Assembly: GCA_037043455.1 (NCBI GenBank) | Contig: JAWPHD010000007.1 | Location: forward strand, 62,001-126,000 | Direction: 5' to 3' | DNA: 64,000 bases | From: Cyrtodaria siliqua | Taxonomy: Eukaryota; Mollusca; Bivalvia; Adapedonta; Hiatellidae | Shown here: one piece after another, positions 57,750 through 64,000 of the stretch | How the letters are laid out: the number at the start of each line of letters is the position of its first letter | Numbering within the stretch: the first letter of the stretch is position 1 | Notes under the pieces: generated by a model | The model's input: the letters and a program-made list of their open reading frames with translations, nothing else | Told to the model about the DNA's origin: nothing | Databases searched by the model: none | Position numbers and translations under genes: made by a program

Positions 57750-58765
57750 TTGTTGATCATGGCTACCTCATCGGGAACAGAGGGTGATCGAATTACACCG
57801 GTTAAGGGTGGAGACCTTAAGATGCCATCTGAGGAAGAGATGCTCAAGTATTTAGCGGCGAAGTATAGTTTTACGCCTAAGCCACTGCAGAGAACGTCAT
57901 CTAGGAAGAGCGTGGCGGAGATGATGGGTGCGACACCCAAGACACCCGGGAATCCTCCAATACCCCCAGTCAGATCTCTAATGAGAGAAGCATCTATCTC
58001 TTCCAGCCTACAAACATCTAGCTCTCATGTAGCGCCGTTGTACCCAGTCCCTGTGCCCAAGATACCATTATTTTCAGGTGAAGATCCGCAACCGAAGAAT
58101 GAGGTCAGCTATCCAGAGTGGTTATATGAGATCAGGTGTTTGATCAAGGACCCAGAGATAGTGGAAAGCCAGGTTTTACAGGCGATAAGAAGATCTTTAC
58201 GTGGTACAGTCCGTAAGATCATTCTCAACTTGGAGAGGAAGTAAAGGTTGATGCCGACGTTGAGAAATTGAATGCGAGCTTCAGCGAGGTTGGCAAGAAG
58301 GTCACCACCATGCAAGAGTTCTTTAACTCAAAGCAGTGCCCTGGAGAGAGTATTTCAGCTTTTGGATGTCGGCTGGAATCTGTGTTAGAAACTGCCTTCG
58401 AAGGAGGATACCTACCCAGGTTCTCCAAGAATGAGTTGATGTGTTAGCGGCTATGGTCCGCACTACACTCAGCCACATTGAAGACGCAGACTAGACACAA
58501 GGTCGACACCATCCAGGATAACAACACACTGCTGAAGATAATCCGAGAAGTTGAAAAGGAGCTGAGGCTAGAAGAGCCAGATCCAGATGTGCCTTCCAAG
58601 AAGCCGCAACACAACCCAGTGTTTGCTGATCAAAAGAACTGGCAGCAACAACTGAACAACATAGAGTCCAAGATGGAATCCAAGATGGACACCAAGTTAG
58701 CGGACCTTAGGTGCGAGTTGAATTCTAAGTTCGACATGTTTGTCACAAAATGTCACGGGTAGAGC
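57750..58765 (+). pseudogene. Gag-like retroelement gene, frame-broken
   Basis: The first frame (164 codons) contains PKIPLFSGEDPQPK, SYPEWLYEIRCLI and VLQAIRRSLRGTVRK, a capsid-type pattern I recognise from Ty3/gypsy Gag and the related PNMA proteins. A frameshift at about 58240 ends it. The next frame continues the homologous region with SISAFGCRLESVLETAF and FSKNELMC before a stop at 58445. A further open stretch (58478-58762) encodes a charged helical tail. No protease, RT or integrase follows before the LTR at 59024. It is either a decayed retroelement or an old domesticated gag copy that has since broken. Confidence 0.65.
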
Positions 58766-59023
58766 GTATTGGTCGTTCATAGCTCTTGTAAGTTATCGGT
58801 TACACCAAAAATCTATTGTTCGAGTTGAAACAATTTCACAATATTCATGATCTATTCATGTAACACGTAAAAGCGTGCACATTTTAAGTGGCCGCCAGAG
58901 AGGCCGTGTCATAAGTTTAGTTTTGTGCTAATGCATGTAAACGTATAGGTATATTTTCCTTAAACGGCAAAATTGTATAAGGGGCCTCTCGTGTAGATTC
59001 AATACTGTAGATTTAGCCACGTG
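58766..59023. other. Spacer between gag-like relic and LTR
   Basis: No feature recognised. Immediately abuts the putative LTR start. Confidence 0.4.
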
Positions 59024-60301
59024 TGTCACGGACTGAACGGGGGAAATAATGATTTGGGCGTAATGTTTGCTATAAAACCCATTGTCTTCTAGCTCTCGCC
59101 GGGATGATCAATAGTACTTTGTTGGAACAGAGATTGGACGGCAAAATTCATAGGCAACATGTGGTTAGTAATTTTATTAAACTTTTATCGTATATTTGTA
59201 TTCAGTGGGCGGCGCCATCTTGTTTGGCGGTTACGACATCCGGTTAGCATTGATGATTCTCAAACATAACTTTAGACTAGCATATGATTTTGAAGTTACT
59301 TTATTAGATGTAATTATTGTAATTGATCATTAATTGTAAAACAATATTAATTTGATAACAGTGGATAATAGGTGCATTAGTTAACGTTGGCGTATAACTC
59401 AGTGATTGTAATACACGAGTGTTAACATTAGTTAACAATGAGATGAGTGACAAGAATAAATGCGTGCATGCATAACTCAGTGAGGGTAATATATGAGTAA
59501 TTTGATCATGTTTATATTACATGTATTAGGGGCATTGATTTAACAGCGACGTACATAGCGTATACATGGCGTTGTAGAATATGTATACATTGCTACTCAT
59601 CATTAGTACAGCTTACATATATTGATTGAATAATGATATGTTTGGGTAATGGTAATTATGCAAGATTGTTATGTTTGTCAACCGACATCTAAAACGTATG
59701 TATAATTACAGCCTAAGCCATCCAGGATATAAGCCATCCAGGGTTGGAGTAAGCCATCTAGGTTTGGATATCCAGGAGTGGAGCTAAGCTTCCACGAGTA
59801 ACGTTTACGAGCGGTGGAGACGGTCCCCGTACCTGCATCAGCATGGCCAGGTTTTACTAACGACAACCCCCGGGACACAAGGTGGGCCCGTTACCAGTCC
59901 TCACTGGAGGAATATCATTCACAATCTCAGTGGAAATTAACTATCATTGCATCGCGTCATCAACCCTTACAGAAGGCATTTGATGACAATCATCCATTGA
60001 ATTCGCGCATCATCATCTTCATGAGCTCTCGCGCATCACAGTTATCGCGCTAGATCAACATTGTTATAGCTTTAACAACACTTTAGTGTCTTAGACATTC
60101 AGTATTTATAACAATACTAAGAACGTCTTAAACGTTCATGAGAACATTATTTTCATAGTTCGTTTGTGTATTCGCTTGTTTTTTTAGATAATTGTATATA
60201 TATTAAACATATTTTAAAAGTTGCATTAAACTTATGTAAATGCATTCACCGTCATTGATTCTTTCCTGAGTTAGCCCAACCACTAAGGTCATCCTGTGAC
60301 A
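59024..60301 (+). mobile_element. Putative 5' LTR of a Ty3/gypsy-type retrotransposon
   Basis: Starts TGTCAC and ends GTGACA, a perfect 6 bp terminal inversion of the TG...CA type. Two bases later comes the primer-binding site. It has a TATAAAA box at 59071 and an AATAAA at 59455, compatible with a retroviral-type U3-R-U5 layout. The length of 1278 bp is long but within range for this class. The 3' LTR lies outside the window, so LTR identity and borders cannot be confirmed here. The left border is the less certain one, because TGTCATAAG at about 58912 is an alternative. Confidence 0.55.
59071..59077 (+). promoter_or_regulatory. TATA box in the putative LTR
   Basis: TATAAAA about 47 bp after the LTR start, in a GC-balanced context. 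It would place a transcription start near 59100 and thus a very short U3, which is a point for caution. Confidence 0.4.
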
Positions 60302-60303
60302 AC

Positions 60304-60322
60304 TGGTTTTCAGAGTAGTGGG
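60304..60322 (+). promoter_or_regulatory. Primer-binding site (tRNA-Leu-like)
   Basis: TGGTTTTCAGAGTAGTGGG lies 2 bp after the LTR. It resembles the tRNA-Leu-complementary site (TGGTGTCAGAAGTGGGA type) used by several invertebrate Ty3/gypsy elements, with changes. Identification rests on position and resemblance. Confidence 0.55.
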
Positions 60323-60971
60323 ATTTTTGGCGACTACGGAGGGAAAGAATCAATAAGTGATCTTTATTATGATATACTAAATCTCTACTTATTATTTTAG
60401 AATTGTGTACCACCCTCTGATCCATCAAGGCGACTGTCGACGATCACGGCCACAGCTTGGAAGACAAGTCAAGACACGACAAGGGTAGGGTGAGTCCAAA
60501 CTGTTGTTTTGTCCGTTCTTTCCTTGGCGCGAGGTCGCAGTGGTCTACACGAGTGGGTCTGAGGCACTTTTGCTCAATAATTTGGGTGTTTGTGTTTACC
60601 TCCCTTGATATACACATAGTATCCAATTAGGTTGGCGAACAAGACGTTCTACTCATGTTGTGACACTCGAGTATACTTATATTGATGGGAGAAGTAAATA
60701 TACATGTACATGTTATACACTTTTCTATGATTGTTTAAGGTTTATTTCCAATATCAAATTAAGGTATTTTATGTAGTGTATATGTTTTGTGGAAGCTAGA
60801 TACTATCTATACATAACCGTAAGTAGTTAGCGCTAGTACAAATGTGTATGTAACTTGTCCGATGATGATGCCCAGGTATTTACTGAGGACACAGTGACTT
60901 ACCATTAGTAGTTAGTTGAGTAGAATTATTAGTGACGTGTGTATTGTAATTATTGTAGTGTGTAGTTCACA
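60323..60971 (+). other. Retrotransposon 5' leader
   Basis: About 650 bp between the primer-binding site and the gag ATG. No gene. It presumably includes the packaging region and possibly splice sites. Confidence 0.45.
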
Positions 60972-63900
60972 ATGTCTATAACCATGACGTCCATAAAGGA
61001 TCTTACGGAAATGGGTAAGGAGTTAGGGTATGCTGGAGAGGAGCTTAGAACCTTTGTTAAAGACGAACAGGCTAGGGAAAGGGTATTTAGACTTAAGGAA
61101 AGAGAATTAGAGAAAGATAGGCTAGAATTCGAAAGTAGGTTAGCTAAAGAGAAGCGAGATGAAGAAAGTAGACTAGCCACAGAGAAGCTAGAATTAGAAA
61201 GTAGATTAACTAAAGAAAAGTTGGATGCTGATAAAGAGAATTTAGAATTAGAAGGTAGATTAGCTAAAGAGAAGCGAGATGATGATAAAGAGAAGGTAGA
61301 ATTAGAAAGTAGAATAGTAAAGGAGAAGCAAGTGTTAGAACATGAGAGGTTCGAAACAGATGGTAGACTAGCTAAGGCTAAGATGATAATGGAAAGGGAG
61401 CAAAAAGAGTTTGAGCATAAGTTAGCTTTAGAGTTGGAAGCAGCTAAGACACATAGTAAGGAAAGTAAAACTGAAGGGAAAGATAGTTATTCTTGGAAGT
61501 TAAAAGGTTCGAAGTTACCATACTTTGATGCTGACAAAGATAACATGGACAGTTACTTGTTACGGTTCGAGCGTTATGCTGAGTTACAGGAATGGACCAA
61601 AGATAAGTGGGCAGTTCATTTAAGTGCGTTATTGAGAGGCAAGGCCTTAGATGTATTTTCTAGATTACCTAGTGTAGATGCTCTTGACTATGACAAGTTA
61701 AAGGATGCTCTTTTAAAGAGATTTGAGCTAACTGAAGAAGGTTTTAGAAAGCGGTTTAGAGCTTGTCTGCCTGAGAAAGGCGAGTCATTTATTCAGTTTA
61801 TTAGTAGGTCTAGAAATTACTTAGATAGGTGGTTAGAGTTAGGGAAGGTAGCGCAGGCTTATCAGGGCCTCATAGATTTCTTGTTGCGGGACCAGCTATT
61901 CAATGTTCGTAGTAGAGATCTGTTCTTATTTCTTAAAGAAAGAAAACTAACTAGTGTAGATGAAATGGCAACTCAAGCAGATCAGTTTGCCGAGGCTAGA
62001 GGTGGAGCTCATAATGTAGTGTCGAAAGACAGAACTTTTAGAGATAGGCAAGGGGACGATCATAAACAGAAAGGCCAGAGTGGAAACTATAGAGGTGGAG
62101 GTAGTTCGATGGGTTCTAGAGGAGGTAGCAATAGTGGTAACATAGGTAGACCTTTTATTCGTTGTCGTCACTGTAATGGGAATCATGCTTCACATGAGTG
62201 TAGGAAAGCGGTGAAAGTGTCCGCTGTCGTAGACAACTTTAGTGACAATAGTAGAGTCGACAACAATGTATGGAATCAGAACCAAGGTTTTAACAACCCA
62301 TGGAATTTCGGTAGAGGTAGAGGTGGTCAAAACCGAGGTAGAGGTAGAGGCAGAGGTAGTAATAGTCCGGTTATTAAAACCGAGAATAGTAGCTGTTGTG
62401 TTAAAGCGGATGGTGTAATGGCGAAGATCGGAACATGTCTCTTTCCGTATGCAAATCTTCCAACGGCAGATGGTAGAGTGAATGGCACGGACGTAATTGT
62501 AATGAGGGATACAGGTTGTACAGGTGTGGTAGTTAGGCGTAGTTTAGTTACGGATGACCAGTTGGTAGGTAAACAGTCACCGTGTATGTTGTTAAATAAG
62601 TCGGTAGAGCACGTGCCAATAGCGAGAATAGATGTAGATACACCTTTCTTTAAAGGGACTACAGAGGCACTATGTATGGATGACCCGATGTATGATTTAA
62701 CGATAGGGAACATAGATGGTTCAGCACTTCCGGTAATGTCCGATTTTAGAAGTAGCATAAGTAATGTCGTAGAGACTAGAGCGCAGGTCCAGAAGCAAGC
62801 TCAGGCTTATAGAAAAGTAAAGGTTCCTGCAGCCGTAGGTGACATATCTAAAGCGGAGTTTATAGAAGCACAAACTCAAGACGAGTCATTAGGTCCTTGT
62901 AAAGTGAAGGCCAAGGATGGTGTAGTGAAGAAGTGTAAAGGGTCCGGTAGTTGTAAGTTTGTACATAAGAATAGGTTATTGTACAGAGAATTTGAAGATA
63001 GTGGTAGTAGACAGTTTCACCAATTAGTGGTACCTACCCAGTATAGAACGACAGTGCTTAAGGAAGCTCTTGAGTCGATTATGGGAGGTCATTTAGGCGT
63101 AAAGAAAACGTCAGATAGAGTATTGGCAGAATTTTATTGGCCAGGCGTTAGTGGAGATGTAACTAGGTATTGTAGGTCCTGCGATGTATGCCAAAGGACA
63201 GTACCAAAAGGTCGAGTGACCAAAGTACATTTAGGTCAGATGCCACTGATAGATACACCATTTAAGCGGGTAGCCGTAGACATAGTTGGACCAATTTTTC
63301 CAGTGTCAGATAGGAAAAATATGTACATTTTAACCATGGTAGACTATGCAACTAGGTATCCGGAGGCAGTCGCATTGCCCTCAATTGAAACTGAGAGAGT
63401 AGCTGAGGCATTTGTTGATATGTTCAGTAGGCTAGGTGTACCAGAGGAAATGCTGACTGATTGTGGGTCACAGTTTACGTCAGAACTTATGGCTGAAGTA
63501 AGCAGGTTATTGTTTCTGCGTCAAATCATGACAACACCATATCACCCTATGTGTAACGGGTTAGTCGAACGATTTAACGGGACGTTAAAGCAAATGTTAC
63601 GGCGTATGTGTACCGAGAGACCCAAAGATTGGGACAAGTATCTCAATGCTTTATTGTTTGCATTGAGAGAGGTTCCACAAGAGAGTTTAGGATTTTCTCC
63701 GTTTGAGTTATTGTACGGTAGGTCAGTTAGAGGTCCTATGAGGATTCTTAGAGAGATGTGGGCAGGTGAAGTAGATAGTGATGAGGTTAAGACTACATAT
63801 CAGTATGTTTTAGATCTGAAGGAGAAACTAGAGGAGACTTGTAAGATAGCTCAAAGTCAGTTAGTTAAGGCAAGTACCAAGTATAAACGGTACTATGACC

Positions 63901-64000
63901 AGAAAGCTAGAGCTAGGAAGTTTAAGATAGATGACCAGGTGTTACTGTTACTCCCGACCGACAATAACAAGTTGTTATTACAATGGAAAGGTCCGTTTTA
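60972..64000 (+). CDS. Gag-protease-integrase polyprotein of an LTR retrotransposon, partial at window end
   Basis: Uninterrupted frame of 1009 codons from ATG 60972 to the window edge, still open. Residues 20-170 are Lys/Glu-rich and helical (EKDRLEFESRLAKEK-type repeats). A retrotransposon capsid domain spans about 184-330 (KLPYFDADKDNMDSYLLRFE). RG-rich tracts flank a CCHC knuckle C398-x2-C401-x3-H405-x4-C410. The aspartic protease motif is D513-T-G-C-T-G. Integrase follows directly: zinc region with H707 and C734/C737 (also C740), catalytic D770, D830 and E866 (D-x35-E exactly), and a GPY/F-type end (QWKGPF). There is no RT/RNase H between protease and integrase. They should come downstream, beyond 64000, as in Gmr1-like elements. 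No stops or frameshifts, so the copy may be young. Confidence 0.9.
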   Translation, partial: MSITMTSIKDLTEMGKELGYAGEELRTFVKDEQARERVFRLKERELEKDRLEFESRLAKEKRDEESRLATEKLELESRLTKEKLDADKENLELEGRLAKEKRDDDKEKVELESRIVKEKQVLEHERFETDGRLAKAKMIMEREQKEFEHKLALELEAAKTHSKESKTEGKDSYSWKLKGSKLPYFDADKDNMDSYLLRFERYAELQEWTKDKWAVHLSALLRGKALDVFSRLPSVDALDYDKLKDALLKRFELTEEGFRKRFRACLPEKGESFIQFISRSRNYLDRWLELGKVAQAYQGLIDFLLRDQLFNVRSRDLFLFLKERKLTSVDEMATQADQFAEARGGAHNVVSKDRTFRDRQGDDHKQKGQSGNYRGGGSSMGSRGGSNSGNIGRPFIRCRHCNGNHASHECRKAVKVSAVVDNFSDNSRVDNNVWNQNQGFNNPWNFGRGRGGQNRGRGRGRGSNSPVIKTENSSCCVKADGVMAKIGTCLFPYANLPTADGRVNGTDVIVMRDTGCTGVVVRRSLVTDDQLVGKQSPCMLLNKSVEHVPIARIDVDTPFFKGTTEALCMDDPMYDLTIGNIDGSALPVMSDFRSSISNVVETRAQVQKQAQAYRKVKVPAAVGDISKAEFIEAQTQDESLGPCKVKAKDGVVKKCKGSGSCKFVHKNRLLYREFEDSGSRQFHQLVVPTQYRTTVLKEALESIMGGHLGVKKTSDRVLAEFYWPGVSGDVTRYCRSCDVCQRTVPKGRVTKVHLGQMPLIDTPFKRVAVDIVGPIFPVSDRKNMYILTMVDYATRYPEAVALPSIETERVAEAFVDMFSRLGVPEEMLTDCGSQFTSELMAEVSRLLFLRQIMTTPYHPMCNGLVERFNGTLKQMLRRMCTERPKDWDKYLNALLFALREVPQESLGFSPFELLYGRSVRGPMRILREMWAGEVDSDEVKTTYQYVLDLKEKLEETCKIAQSQLVKASTKYKRYYDQKARARKFKIDDQVLLLLPTDNNKLLLQWKGPF

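Overview
The window looks like AT-rich nuclear DNA from a marine or freshwater invertebrate, most probably a bivalve mollusc. The reasons are a giant immune-type NACHT-leucine-rich-repeat gene with a cysteine-rich N-terminal module of the kind I associate with bivalves, tRNA-derived SINEs of molluscan style, minisatellite-bearing Helitron-like elements with GGAC-repeat stretches, and several invertebrate retroelement relics. There are no operons, ribosome-binding sites or prokaryotic features. The species cannot be fixed from sequence alone.

Only one convincing host gene is present. I assemble it as five plus-strand exons: 5996-6562, 6914-7072, 17716-17892, 19171-19252 and 19651-28733. All four junctions have GT...AG borders and compatible phase, giving about 3355 codons. 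The order is a Cys-rich module, a segment with a HEPN-type R-x4-H motif (RNEILH), a coiled coil, a NACHT NTPase and about 2400 residues of LRR-like repeats, of which the centre is at least 14 copies of a 104-112 residue super-module. Intron 2 is 10.6 kb and packed with transposon relics: a Helitron-like element, a frame-broken reverse transcriptase, a Tc1/mariner transposase relic, and a 3 kb element carrying a strongly C/T-rich minisatellite.

Layout: 1-4612 holds tandem arrays (about 140 bp, about 280 bp and 55 bp units). 5996-28733 is the NLR-like gene. 28734-36100 is intergenic, with hairpins, a 423 bp palindrome inside a 41 bp minisatellite, a MITE-like element and more minisatellites. 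37606-37918 is a tRNA-derived SINE. 38249-41466 is a second, 3'-truncated copy of the C-rich element. 41512-41882 is a 66 bp minisatellite apparently grown from the body of another SINE. 42420-57240 is a patchwork of dispersed repeats, SINEs, LINE fragments (reverse-transcriptase and L1-like), a small Helitron-like element, and a minisatellite repeatedly interrupted by members of one repeat family. 57750-58765 is a decayed gag-like gene.

The right end (59024-64000) carries the 5' part of an apparently intact LTR retrotransposon: a putative LTR of about 1.28 kb with matching ends, a primer-binding site, and an uninterrupted gag-protease-integrase frame of 1009 codons that runs off the window. 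No reverse transcriptase lies between protease and integrase. A Ty3/gypsy-type integrase thus occupies a Ty1/copia-like position, as described for Gmr1-type elements.

The best candidate for an undescribed system is the single-gene combination of a potential HEPN RNase motif, a STAND NTPase and an enormous, recently homogenised LRR array. It suggests an invertebrate intracellular sensor-effector whose recognition surface changes by in-frame module gain and loss.
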